DNA of 20,428 bases from Nitrospirae bacterium CG2_30_53_67 (GCA_001873285.1 MNYV01000166.1:1-20428); one strand, 5' to 3'. Shown: positions 7,182 to 15,084, counted from the stretch's first letter. The notes: generated by a model from the sequence alone, not told the origin. Translations and numbers: made by a program.

Positions 7182-7910
7182 AATATCTTCCTGATGATCT
7201 TCCGCAAAGTCCTCTGCATCCTTGATGTTCTGCTCGTAAGTGATGCCGTTATCCTCCGGAATTTCCTGATCTTCCGACACGTCTTGACCTCCCGGACCCC
7301 CCTCAGCCGAGGTTCCGTCCGGAGAGGGAGAGACGGCGCTTGCATCTTCCGGTTCCGGAGGCATGTTTTCCTCGTGCTCCTCGAGGATCTCCTGAAACTC
7401 CTTGAGGGTCGGGAGGTCCTTGAGGGATCGGAGCCCGAAGTATTCCAGGAACTCCCTGGTCGTGGCATACATGATGGGATTGCCGACCGCATCCATCCGT
7501 CCTGTAATTTTGATCAGATTCCTGTCGAGCAGGGTCTTGATGACTCCGGATGAATTGACCCCTCGGATCGACTCGATCTCCGGGGTTGTGACCGGCTGCT
7601 TGTAGGCGATGATCGCCAGGACTTCAAGCGAAGCCGGAGAAAGCCGGACCTTTTTCGGACGGCGGAGCTTCTTGATCCAGACCACGAGGTCTTTGCGTGT
7701 GAGCAGGCGGTATCCGCCCGCGGCCTCGATCACTTGAACGGCCCTGTTCCCTTCTTCCAGGGATCTTGCGAGATCGGCGACGGCCTTCCTGACCGCCTGT
7801 TTGTCCAGGCCTTCGGGTTCAAGGATCTCATGAAGTTGTTCCAGGGAGATGGGCGTTTCCGAGGCGAAGATCAGCCCTTCAATGACCCGGATCAATTCAG
7901 TCTCGTTCAT
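7176..7910 (-). CDS. scpB: Segregation and condensation protein B
   Basis: ScpB binds the kleisin ScpA and with SMC forms the condensin complex that organises and segregates the chromosome. The 244 residues contain two winged-helix domains: about 4-80 (LIRVIEGLIFASETPISLEQLHEIL) and about 85-165 (LSPASLEVLAIIAYKQPVTTPEIESIRGVNSSGVIKTLLDRNLI, typical of the family), then GNPIMYATTREFLEYFGLRSLKDLP. Beyond residue 175 there is an acidic, low-complexity tail of about 70 residues, longer than in many ScpB proteins and probably disordered. CGGAGGAAAC precedes the ATG, and the start overlaps the scpA stop by ATGA, so the two are translationally coupled. Confidence 0.93.
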   Translation of the reverse strand: MNETELIRVIEGLIFASETPISLEQLHEILEPEGLDKQAVRKAVADLARSLEEGNRAVQVIEAAGGYRLLTRKDLVVWIKKLRRPKKVRLSPASLEVLAIIAYKQPVTTPEIESIRGVNSSGVIKTLLDRNLIKITGRMDAVGNPIMYATTREFLEYFGLRSLKDLPTLKEFQEILEEHEENMPPEPEDASAVSPSPDGTSAEGGPGGQDVSEDQEIPEDNGITYEQNIKDAEDFAEDHQEDIL

Positions 7911-8692
7911 GTTTCCTCCGATAGGGATTCAGATTCTTCTGCAAAAGAAGGGGGCCCGTCTTTCGGCGGTTTCTCCTGCTCGTTCACGGCCTTCTGGATC
8001 CGGATGGGCCCGAACCGGTCGGTCTGTTCGATCCGGACCAGGCGCAGGCGGATGATCTCAAGGAGGGCGAGAAAGGTGAGGATGATCTCATGCCGGGTGG
8101 GGGTTTCATGGAACAGGTCCTCGAAACGGATGCTTTCACGATACTCCAGGGTCTCCATGATCCATGAGATCTTCTCCTTGATGGTCATGGCATCAACCGT
8201 GATCTCGTGTACGTCGTCGGTCGAGGCCTTATTCAGAACGTTCCGGAATGCCTCGATCAGGTCCATGAGGTTCAGGTTGATCAGGACCACTTCCCGCTCC
8301 TCTTTGGCATGATCCGCCGAACCGAATGCATAGGAATCGATCCAGAGATTCTCCTGGTCTTTCAGCGAATGGGCCGCCTCCTTGTATTTCTTATATTCCA
8401 GGAGGCGCTCGATCAGTTCCTGGCGCGGATCTACCCCTCCCTCCTCCTCCTCATCGGTCTCTTCAGGAGGAAGGAGCATCCTGGACTTGATTTGTGTCAG
8501 TGTGGCGGCCATGACAAGAAACTCCCCCGCGACATCCAGGTTCAATGTCTTCATCAGGTCGAGATATTCCAGGTATTCCCGTGTAATCAGCGCGATAGGG
8601 ATATCGTAGATATCGATTTCGTGCTTCTGTATCAGGTAGAGCAGAAGGTCCAACGGGCCTTCAAAAACGTTCAGCTTGACCTTGTAGGACAT
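7907..8692 (-). CDS. scpA: Segregation and condensation protein A (kleisin)
   Basis: ScpA bridges the SMC heads and ScpB in bacterial condensin. The N-terminal kleisin helix is clear (YKVKLNVFEGPLDLLLYLIQKHEIDIYDIPIALITREYLEYL), followed by MAATLTQIKSRMLLPP, an acidic linker and a C-terminal winged-helix part (about residues 170-240, EKISWIMETLEYRESIRFEDLF). I start at ATG 8692, giving 261 residues, the usual length. GGAGGG lies eight bases upstream. The longer frame to 8875 would run through a dispersed inverted repeat and gives no family-like sequence. It is coupled to scpB and follows trpS after 223 bp. Confidence 0.93.
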   Translation of the reverse strand: MSYKVKLNVFEGPLDLLLYLIQKHEIDIYDIPIALITREYLEYLDLMKTLNLDVAGEFLVMAATLTQIKSRMLLPPEETDEEEEGGVDPRQELIERLLEYKKYKEAAHSLKDQENLWIDSYAFGSADHAKEEREVVLINLNLMDLIEAFRNVLNKASTDDVHEITVDAMTIKEKISWIMETLEYRESIRFEDLFHETPTRHEIILTFLALLEIIRLRLVRIEQTDRFGPIRIQKAVNEQEKPPKDGPPSFAEESESLSEET

Positions 8693-8749
8693 GGATACAA
8701 CCCTCCGATCGGGAGTATCAAGGGTCTCGTAATAGAATTGACATGGATT

Positions 8750-8866
8750 GTAAAATCTCCCCTCGCCCCTCTTCCCCGATAAAATCATTCGAGGACAAGT
8801 TTTCAAAGAGGGGTAAATTCCTCCCGGCGCCTGCCCTCGAATGGGTTTATCGGGGGAGGGATTTAT
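8750..8866. repeat. Imperfect inverted repeat upstream of scpA
   Basis: The arm 8750-8794 (TAAAATC, CCCCTC, CCCCGATAAA, CATTCGAGG) matches the reverse complement of 8835-8866 (CCTCGAATG, TTTATCGGGG, GAGGGATTTA), apart from about ten extra bases in the left arm. The loop is about 40 bases. It fills the trpS-scpA gap and could fold in RNA or DNA. It may be a small dispersed element or a processing/attenuation site; no gene is present. Confidence 0.65.
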
Positions 8867-8915
8867 AGAGATCATGTCGTTACAATTTTAAGACCATTAA
8901 TAAGCCCGTGACGGA

Positions 8916-9905
8916 TCAAAAAGAAATCTTCATCGCCTCTCGGACCTGAGCCATGGTCTGCGAAGCGGCCCTTGCAGCCGATGCCGTGCCCTGCTCAACG
9001 ATCTCGATGATCCGTTTCTTGTCTGCGGCGACGGCGGCCCGCTTTTCATGGATCGGGGAGAGCTTCCGGATCATGTTGCCGGCCAGGATTTTCTTACAGT
9101 CCACACATCCGATCCCCGCGGTCCGGCATTCGTGGGCAATCCGTTCGACCTCTTCACGACTGGAAAAAATCTTATGGTATGCGAAGACCGGGGAGACATC
9201 GGGATCGCCGGTGTCCTGTCTCCTCTTGCGCTGGGGATCGGTCATCATGTTCCGGACCTTGTTCCGGATCACCTCCTCGGAATCGGAGAGGTAGATGCAG
9301 TTGTCGTAGCTCTTGCTCATCTTCCTGCCGTCGGTTCCAGGGAGTTTCGGGATCTCTGCAAGGATGGCCTGGGGGTCTGGAAAGACCTCGCCATACAGGT
9401 GGTTGAACCGGCGGCCGATCTCCCTCGTGAGTTCGAGGTGAGGGACTTGATCAATGCCCACCGGGACCTTGTGGGCCTTGTAGATCAGGATGTCCGCAGC
9501 CTGGAGCACCGGATAGCCCAGGAATCCGAACGTGGAGAGATCCTTTTCCGTGAGCTGCTGCTGCTGTTCCTTATAGGTGGGACAGCGCTCCAGCCAAGGC
9601 AGGGGAGTGATCATGGAAAGGAGGAGATGGAGAACCGCATGGTCCGGGACCATGGACTGGACGAAGATCGTGGCTTTTTCGGGGTCGATCCCCACCGCAA
9701 GCCAGTCGATCAGCATCTCATGGATATAGGTCCGTATATCCGAGGTTGAGGCGTACTCCGTGGTCAGGGCATGCCAGTCGGCTACAAAAAAGAAACAATC
9801 ATAGGTTTCCTGCATCTCTTTCCAGTTTTTCAGCGCCCCCAGGTAGTTCCCCAGATGGAGTTTCCCTGTCGGGCGCATCCCGCTTAAGACCCGCTCTTTA
9901 GTCAT
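8916..9905 (-). CDS. trpS: Tryptophan--tRNA ligase
   Basis: This 329-residue class I aminoacyl-tRNA synthetase charges tRNA-Trp. The HIGH-equivalent is at residues 12-24 (PTGKLHLGNYLGA) and the KMSKS loop at 195-199 (GRKMSKSYDN); DWHALTT and GIDQVPHLELTREIGRRFN are typical of bacterial TrpRS. The C-terminal CRTAGIGCVDCKK cysteines match a subgroup of bacterial enzymes and may bind metal. AAGGAG six bases before the ATG supports the start. It is downstream of the M50 protease gene on the same strand with a 75-bp gap that holds a hairpin. Confidence 0.96.
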   Translation of the reverse strand: MTKERVLSGMRPTGKLHLGNYLGALKNWKEMQETYDCFFFVADWHALTTEYASTSDIRTYIHEMLIDWLAVGIDPEKATIFVQSMVPDHAVLHLLLSMITPLPWLERCPTYKEQQQQLTEKDLSTFGFLGYPVLQAADILIYKAHKVPVGIDQVPHLELTREIGRRFNHLYGEVFPDPQAILAEIPKLPGTDGRKMSKSYDNCIYLSDSEEVIRNKVRNMMTDPQRKRRQDTGDPDVSPVFAYHKIFSSREEVERIAHECRTAGIGCVDCKKILAGNMIRKLSPIHEKRAAVAADKKRIIEIVEQGTASAARAASQTMAQVREAMKISF

Positions 9906-9916
9906 TCCGTCTCCTT

Positions 9917-9956
9917 ACCACAGAGAACACAAAGTATTCTCTGTGTACTCTGTGGT
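9917..9956. repeat. CCACAGAG-type inverted repeat before trpS
   Basis: ACCACAGAG (9917-9925) and CTCTGTGGT (9948-9956) are exact reverse complements, and GAGAACAC/GTATTCTC-like bases extend the pairing inside. The arm ends directly at the trpS ribosome binding site (CTCCTT on the plus strand, 9911-9916). Similar CTCTGTG(T/G) palindromes occur between genes in many bacterial genomes. Confidence 0.6.
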
Positions 9957-9980
9957 TAGCTTTTGACATGGCCTTGACCA

Positions 9981-10688
9981 TCATAACAGGAAATCGATCA
10001 TCCGGTCGAAGATCGGCCAGATGGTGAAGTTCAGAATGCCGCTCATGATGATCAGGACCAGGATGAGCATTCCATAGGGTTCAACCTTGGCCAGGGCCAC
10101 GGCTTTTTTCTGCGGGAGAATCCCCACCATGATCCTTCCGCCGTCCAGAGGCGGCACGGGGATCAGGTTAAAAAGCATCAGCAGGATGTTGATGACCACG
10201 CCCGTGCCCGCCATCAGGACCAGGGGTGTGGCCAGGAAAGATACCGCGGAATGGTCTCCCCAGGAAGGGATCTTTAATGTTGATATAAATATATGGAATA
10301 CCACCTTGAGCGAAGGAGAGGATAGGACGAGGACCGTGTAGATCAATGTAAAGATCAGAGCCAGGATCAGATTGGTTGCCGGCCCGGCGCCTGCGACATA
10401 GATCATATCGTGTTTCGGATTCCTAAGGTTTCTGAAATTGACCGGGACCGGTTTGGCCCAGCCGAAGAGAAATTTCGACCCGATCAGGATCAGAAAGAGC
10501 GGCAGAAGGATGGTCCCCATCAGGTCGATATGGGGCAGGGGGTTGAGCGTCAACCTCCCCATGCTTCTTGCCGTGGTATCCCCGAATTTTTCGGCAACCC
10601 ATCCATGAGCCACCTCATGCAGGATAATGGAGAAGATAATGGGCGGCGCCATGACCGCTGCAACCTGAATATATTGAGCAAAGTCCAT
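9981..10688 (-). CDS. Site-2 protease family (M50) membrane metalloprotease
   Basis: This 235-residue integral membrane protein is a zinc metalloprotease of the S2P/M50 family that cuts within the membrane. HEVAH at residues 24-28 gives the zinc ligands and catalytic Glu, and LIPVPPLDGG (about 178-187) supplies the third ligand motif. Five to six hydrophobic segments are visible, and KPVPVNFRNLRNPKHDMIYVAGAGPATNL is typical of the YwhC/YdgO-like subgroup without PDZ domains. I start at ATG 10688 because AGGA lies six bases upstream; a TTG at 10709 is a less likely alternative. It begins the minus-strand run M50, trpS, scpA, scpB. The substrate is unknown. Confidence 0.9.
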   Translation of the reverse strand: MDFAQYIQVAAVMAPPIIFSIILHEVAHGWVAEKFGDTTARSMGRLTLNPLPHIDLMGTILLPLFLILIGSKFLFGWAKPVPVNFRNLRNPKHDMIYVAGAGPATNLILALIFTLIYTVLVLSSPSLKVVFHIFISTLKIPSWGDHSAVSFLATPLVLMAGTGVVINILLMLFNLIPVPPLDGGRIMVGILPQKKAVALAKVEPYGMLILVLIIMSGILNFTIWPIFDRMIDFLL

Positions 10689-11211
10689 CCATAATCCTAT
10701 GAATTTCAAAAGGTTTCAAGCATTTGATTTTCAGATGTCCGACCAAAATGTATCGAAAAAAACTATCAGAACGGGGGTTCAATGTCAATGATTTTGTACA
10801 ATGACAACCATATGTAATCCTGATGTATGCCAACCCCCGATCGTAGTCGAGGGCAGGCATTTTTGTCGTAGACATGCCGGTTCCATAATTAACATTTAGG
10901 TAAACCTCCGGCTCTGCCGGGGGACTCCCAGAGTTTGACAATTCCGGGAGTATGCAGTTAACTGAAATGTTTTACCCCTCACCCTTCCCCTCTCCCACAA
11001 GGGGCGAGGGAACTGCCAGTGGACTTCCCCTCCCTTGAGGGGAGGGGATTAAGGGGAGGGTGTTCTTAACCGTTTGCGAATAGGCCCCTTTGAGGGGCCG
11101 GCAAACGTCAAGTCTCCGGCTTTGCCGGAGGTCACTGACTAGTTGAATTACCTATGCGAAGTCCATTATAGTATAAGGTGCAAAGATTCCATCACCGATC
11201 ATGGAGGCTGA
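10689..11211. other. Intergenic region between the divergent M50 and geranylgeranyl reductase genes
   Basis: I see no credible gene in these 523 bases. The frame on the minus strand at 10615-10941 overlaps the M50 start and has no recognisable domain. Content: GGGGGTT near 10773 and AACCCCC near 10829 are complementary around a long loop; GGCA/TGCC pairs around TTTTTGTCGTAGACA (about 10856-10880); repeat copy B fills 10902-11139; the last 70 bases carry the GGAGG site of the downstream gene. Confidence 0.6.
10902..11139. repeat. 238-bp structured dispersed repeat, copy B
   Basis: This copy has the same length and orientation as 3308-3545. The 5' hairpin is CCTCCGGC-TCT-GCCGGGGG, where one C-G pair of copy A is replaced by U-G on the plus strand. 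The middle hairpin is TCCCCTC-CCTT-GAGGGGA where copy A has CCTCCCA/TGGGAGG. The nested CGTTTGC/GCAAACG stem enclosing GGCCCC/GGGGCC is identical in both. The 3' hairpin is CTCCGGC-TTT-GCCGGAG. Hairpins persist despite base changes. It ends about 70 bases before the downstream start codon. Confidence 0.85.
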
Positions 11212-12363
11212 ATGCGTATGCGGATCGGAATTGTGGGCGCCGGGATATCGGGACTCTATCTCACATCGCTTCTCGGGGCGAAGGGATATGAGGTTTCCCT
11301 GTATGATCCCAGGACGCCGTGGGAGAAGCCTTGCGGGGGCGGAATCACGTTCCGGACCTACAGCGCATTCCCTGTTCTCGATGGCTTCCGCTCACAGTGC
11401 CTTGCCGTGCATCACATGAGGATGGTTGCTGCGGACGGGGAGTATTGCACGGTTTCTTATCCCGATCCGATCCTGATTGCCTCTCGGCAGGAGCTTGGGG
11501 CCTACCTGCTTACGAGCCTCGAATCCAAAGAGAGCGTGAAGCTCATCCGGGCGAATGTGGACCGGGTGGTCCCCCAGGGCCGGAGGTGGCGTCTGTCCGC
11601 CGCCGGCAGAAGAGATTCGTGCGATCTCCTGATCGGAGCGGACGGCGTGAACAGCCTGGTCCGGAGAACCGTGGCGGCGCGTTTTTCCAAGGAGGAGACT
11701 GCGCTCGCCGTGGGTTACTGGGTGGAGGGAGCGCCTGAAGAACCTGAGGTGATGATCGGTTTTCTATCGGGCCTCTCCGGGTATATCTGGGTCTTCCCCA
11801 GAAAGGATCATCTCTCTGCAGGGATTGCCGTGAGAACAGGCGAGACGACCGGGAAAAAACTTTTCTCATGCCTCGATGGTTTTTTAAAGAAAAATCTCCC
11901 CGGCTTTGAGAAGAGAAATCGGACAAGATATTCGGCCCTGATCCCGTCGCTTTCCAGCCGGGGGCTTTCGGCCAATCGAATCTGCGGCGAGAACTGGGCC
12001 TTGACCGGGGACGCGGCAGGTTTTGTGGATCCGCTCACGGGCGAGGGGATCTATTATGCCTTCCGTTCCGCCGAGCTTCTCTTTGAGGCCATCTCCTGCG
12101 GGAGGCTCATGGCCTATGAAGAGGCCTGCCGCAAGGATATCGTTCCTGAATTAGACTGCGCCTCTTCCTATGTGCACAGGTTCTACGATCCGGAGGTGAC
12201 GGCCCGCCTGGTGACGCTTTCCAGGGATCATCCCGCCGTCCGGAATCTCGTGGCGGACCTGGCGGCCGGGACCCAGGGGTATCTTTCCCTGAAGAAAGAA
12301 GTCCTGAAGATCCTCCCCGGTCTGACTCGGGATGTTCTGTCGGGGATCTTCAAAAAGAGGTGA
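11212..12363 (+). CDS. Geranylgeranyl reductase family FAD-dependent oxidoreductase
   Basis: This 383-residue flavoprotein is related to ChlP/GGR enzymes, which reduce double bonds in isoprenoid chains such as those of quinones, carotenoids or lipids. FAD-binding motifs are visible: GIVGAGISGLY (6-16), KPCGGGI with Cys41 (39-45), IGADGVNSLVRR (141-152) and LTGDAAGFVDPLTGEGIYYAFRSAELL (264-290). No membrane segment is evident. GGAGG lies four bases before ATG 11212 and ten before the second ATG at 11218, so either could be used. It is divergent from the M50 gene and runs into the kinase gene on the opposite strand with only four bases between the stops and no terminator. Isoprenoid substrate is inferred from the family; a general FixC-like monooxygenase is the alternative. 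Confidence 0.82.
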   Translation: MRMRIGIVGAGISGLYLTSLLGAKGYEVSLYDPRTPWEKPCGGGITFRTYSAFPVLDGFRSQCLAVHHMRMVAADGEYCTVSYPDPILIASRQELGAYLLTSLESKESVKLIRANVDRVVPQGRRWRLSAAGRRDSCDLLIGADGVNSLVRRTVAARFSKEETALAVGYWVEGAPEEPEVMIGFLSGLSGYIWVFPRKDHLSAGIAVRTGETTGKKLFSCLDGFLKKNLPGFEKRNRTRYSALIPSLSSRGLSANRICGENWALTGDAAGFVDPLTGEGIYYAFRSAELLFEAISCGRLMAYEEACRKDIVPELDCASSYVHRFYDPEVTARLVTLSRDHPAVRNLVADLAAGTQGYLSLKKEVLKILPGLTRDVLSGIFKKR

Positions 12364-12367
12364 TGCG

Positions 12368-14302
12368 TTATCCATCCTCCTCATCCAGCGTTTCTCTCAC
12401 CCGACTCAGAAGATCCCCGGGCGTTATGGGCTTTGAGACAAAGGCAACATTCTTTTCAAGGCCTTCCAGTCCTTTGAAACCGTTTGCCGTATATCCGCTG
12501 ATGAAAATAGCCTTGATGCCGGTCTTTATCTTTATGATTTCGTCATAAGCCTCTTTGCCGTTTTTTTTCGGCATCAGCATATCGAGCAGGACGAGCTGAA
12601 TATCGTCTTTCTTCTCTTTGAACTTGAGAACCGCGTCATCTCCATTTTCCGCCATGATGGTTTTATATCCGCCCATGGTCAATACGGTCTGCAGGAGCTT
12701 CCGCAACGTGTCGTCATCCTCGGCCACCAGGATGGTCTCCCCCCCTCCAGGAAGATGCTCATGTTTCTTTGTCGGTTTCCTTTCAACAGGCGGCTCGATT
12801 AAAGGGAAATAAATCCTGAATAACGTTCCTTTGCCCGGCTCGCTGTCCACTAAAATATAACCATGATGCTGTTTGACGATACCGTATACGAGTGCAAGCC
12901 CGAGCCCGGTCCCCCGCCCTATTTCCTTGGTTGTGAAAAACGGTTCGAATATTCTCCTTTTTGTTTCTTCATCCATGCCGATGCCAGTGTCAGACACGGA
13001 AACCAGCGCATACCTTCCGTGTTTGACATAGCTCTGGGATTTCAGGAATTCTTCATCGGCATCGACAACCTTTGATCGTATGGTCAGAACGCCGCCCTTC
13101 GGCATAGCGTCCCGTGCGTTGACGATGAGGTTCATCATAACCTGCTCGATCTGGCCTGAATCAGCCATCATGATCACCTCTCCCTCTCCGAGCATGGTCC
13201 TGATTTCGATGTTTTCTCCGATCAGCCTTGCCGTAAACCGCTCCATATTCCGTATGATCTCGTTCAAATTCAACGGCTGCGTGTTCATGACCTGCTGACT
13301 GCTGAATGCAAGCAGGCTGTGCGTCAGCTTGGCGGCCCGTTCAGCGGACTCGAGTATCTGCGTCACATCGTCTCTCTCCGGATCGTCTTTTTGCATCTTC
13401 ATCTGCACGATATTGGCGTAGCCCATGATGGCCGTAAGGATATTGTTAAAATCGTGCGCAATACCGCCCGCCAGGGTCCCGACGGCTTCCATCTTCTGCG
13501 CGTGGCGAAGCTGGTCTTCGAGCGTCTTCTTTTCCGTTATGTTATTCAATGTCTCGATGACCGCAGTCACCTTTCCGGAGGCGTCTTTCATGGGATAGGA
13601 TTTCGTCTCTATATAAACAGGATTGCCGTCGCTGTCATAGTGCGTATGGACGGCCGCGCAAGGCTCCCCGGTCTTAAAGGTATGTGCCGGAGGGCATTCC
13701 TCTCCTGCATCAAAACAGGGCCGGTCCCGATGATGCGAAACATCGTAACAGTGTTCTCCTACGATATTATTGGCCGTACACTTCACCTGTTCGCAGTATG
13801 CCTTGTTAGCGGAGACGATCCGGTACTCAGGGTCTATGACAATAAAACCCTCATCAACGGTATCGAGTATTTTCTTTATGAATTCCTCGCTTTTTATCAA
13901 CGCCTCTTTGGTTTGATGCATTTCAGTGACGTCCCGCAGGATCTGGATCAGATGAGTAACATGGCCTTTTTCATCTCTGATGGGAAAGGAAGCGATATGG
14001 AATGTTTTTTTCGCGCCGTCAGGCATGGTATGGGTATGCACCACCGATGTTGCCCTGCCGTTTTGAAACGCTTCGGCATGGGGGCAGATGATCTCCTGAA
14101 GGCATTCTTCGGGGCAGGGCGTGGGGCATCCATGTGACAGGTCGTGGCATTTTTTCTTGTTGACATCTTCTGCCGTCAGCCCATTGCATAAATCGAGCAT
14201 GGCCTTGTTGGCGAACACGATGTTGAAATCCCTGTCTATGACGAATATGCCGTCTGAGACGGCGTCAAGGATCTCTTGCTTGTATTTGTTGATCTCGTTC
14301 AT
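12368..14302 (-). CDS. Soluble hybrid histidine kinase with two Cys/His-rich PAS domains and a receiver
   Basis: The order of the 644 residues is PAS1 (about 8-128), PAS2 (about 138-258), HisKA with phospho-accepting His283 (GGIAHDFNN), ATPase domain (N box 384-399, G1 DTGIGM 438-443, GTGLGLALV 464-472) and a receiver (523-640) with Asp530/531, phospho-accepting Asp574 and Lys624. There are no membrane segments, so it senses a cytosolic signal. Both PAS domains carry matching clusters: C52-HDLSH-GC59...C63...C67...C73-PHAEAF and C185-YDVSH...C196...C203-PPAHTF, each followed by VHTH. They look like repeated metal, haem or thiol sites. AGGGA precedes the ATG. It follows a two-CW protein gene in the same direction after 31 bp. 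No DNA-binding output is attached, so phosphotransfer to another protein is likely. Confidence 0.92.
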   Translation of the reverse strand: MNEINKYKQEILDAVSDGIFVIDRDFNIVFANKAMLDLCNGLTAEDVNKKKCHDLSHGCPTPCPEECLQEIICPHAEAFQNGRATSVVHTHTMPDGAKKTFHIASFPIRDEKGHVTHLIQILRDVTEMHQTKEALIKSEEFIKKILDTVDEGFIVIDPEYRIVSANKAYCEQVKCTANNIVGEHCYDVSHHRDRPCFDAGEECPPAHTFKTGEPCAAVHTHYDSDGNPVYIETKSYPMKDASGKVTAVIETLNNITEKKTLEDQLRHAQKMEAVGTLAGGIAHDFNNILTAIMGYANIVQMKMQKDDPERDDVTQILESAERAAKLTHSLLAFSSQQVMNTQPLNLNEIIRNMERFTARLIGENIEIRTMLGEGEVIMMADSGQIEQVMMNLIVNARDAMPKGGVLTIRSKVVDADEEFLKSQSYVKHGRYALVSVSDTGIGMDEETKRRIFEPFFTTKEIGRGTGLGLALVYGIVKQHHGYILVDSEPGKGTLFRIYFPLIEPPVERKPTKKHEHLPGGGETILVAEDDDTLRKLLQTVLTMGGYKTIMAENGDDAVLKFKEKKDDIQLVLLDMLMPKKNGKEAYDEIIKIKTGIKAIFISGYTANGFKGLEGLEKNVAFVSKPITPGDLLSRVRETLDEEDG

Positions 14303-14333
14303 GGTTTCCCTACCGATCCGATGTGCGTTTTCA

Positions 14334-14564
14334 TTATATCAGTTTTGTGAAACCTCTGTCGTAATACTCGCTTTTGTAAAAGTCACACTCGACGCAGCTT
14401 TGTATCTTCTTGGCAAAAGTTCCCTGCACCTTGTTGCCACACAGCGTTCCGGTTACGCGGGCGCAATGGGTCCCATGGTCGGGATACGCCGGACAGACAC
14501 CCAACTCAGCGGCCTTTGCCCCTGCTTTTTCACGTCCGCACTTCTTGAATTCCCAGCAGTTCAT
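14334..14564 (-). CDS. Two-CW-type small Cys-rich protein
   Basis: This 76-residue protein has seven cysteines (3, 9, 24, 34, 42, 57, 60) in the arrangement NCWEFKKCGRE, GVCPAYP, HCARVTGTLCG, VQGTFAKK, CVECDFYKSEYYD. It fits the two-CW family, whose function is unknown; the cysteines suggest a bound metal or Fe-S centre. The second CW of the name is CA here. There is no signal peptide. AGGAGATC before ATG 14564 is a good ribosome site. It is 31 bp upstream of the PAS kinase on the same strand, so the two are probably cotranscribed, which makes this protein a candidate input or partner of the kinase. Confidence 0.8.
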   Translation of the reverse strand: MNCWEFKKCGREKAGAKAAELGVCPAYPDHGTHCARVTGTLCGNKVQGTFAKKIQSCVECDFYKSEYYDRGFTKLI

Positions 14565-14725
14565 TCATGATCTCCTTTTAGAAGCGATGCCTGCCTCTGC
14601 GATAGAATAATATTAAAATGTTGAGATACTATTATAATTATAATTATAAATCAATATAAAAATTAAGATAGGCATAAACAGCTTTGATGTTTTCATATAT
14701 TCTGTTTTTGGGTCCGGGGCAGGAC

Positions 14726-14754
14726 TTGATAAAGCGGCTTCTATGTGTTATATA
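14726..14754 (+). promoter_or_regulatory. Sigma-70-type promoter of the second two-CW gene
   Basis: TTGATA (14726-14731) is followed after exactly 17 bases by TATATA (14749-14754). The expected start point near 14761 is about 27 bases before ATG 14788. The upstream stretch 14610-14700 is strongly AT-rich, as in an UP-element region, and also serves as the upstream region of the divergent two-CW/kinase operon. Confidence 0.6.
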
Positions 14755-14787
14755 TATAAATATGTTTTAAAAGAAAAGGCATCACAC

Positions 14788-15084
14788 ATGGAACGAAAAA
14801 ACTGCTGGGAAATGAAGGAATGCGGACGGCAGCCGGGCGGCGCAAATATTGAGATGATGGGAACATGCCCGGCGGCTTTGCCTAATGAATATGATCATAC
14901 GAATAGAGGCAAGTATGCCGGCAGGTTTTGCTGGGCCGTTACCGGAACGCTCTGCGGAGGTCAAATACAGGGCACATTTGCCAGGAAGATGAAGGATTGT
15001 CTTCATTGTGAATTTCTAAAGCGGGTCCATGAGGAAGAAGGCCGCTTCTTCATACTGACTCCGAATATGATTAAAGATGAATGA
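14788..15084 (+). CDS. Second two-CW-type small Cys-rich protein
   Basis: This 98-residue paralogue of the divergent two-CW protein shares all seven cysteines (6, 12, 27, 48, 56, 71, 74): NCWEMKECGRQ, GTCPAALP, FCWAVTGTLCGG, IQGTFARKMKDC, LHCEFLKRV. Both CW pairs are present. An insert of about 11 residues (EYDHTNRGKYA) separates the third and fourth cysteines, and a short tail (FFILTPNMIKDE) follows. I start at ATG 14788 because MERKNCW matches the family N-terminus and the promoter start point lies just upstream; the frame itself extends to 14743. The ribosome site is weak (AAAAGG). Cytosolic; function unknown, probably metal-binding and linked to the neighbouring kinase. Confidence 0.8.
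   Translation: MERKNCWEMKECGRQPGGANIEMMGTCPAALPNEYDHTNRGKYAGRFCWAVTGTLCGGQIQGTFARKMKDCLHCEFLKRVHEEEGRFFILTPNMIKDE

Noticed and set aside
8693-8875. Longer N-terminus for scpA
   Set aside because: It would translate a dispersed inverted repeat, while the ATG at 8692 has a good ribosome site and gives the usual family start.
10615-10941. Minus-strand frame of 108 codons
   Set aside because: It overlaps the M50 start and repeat copy B and shows no recognisable domain; probably translated repeat.
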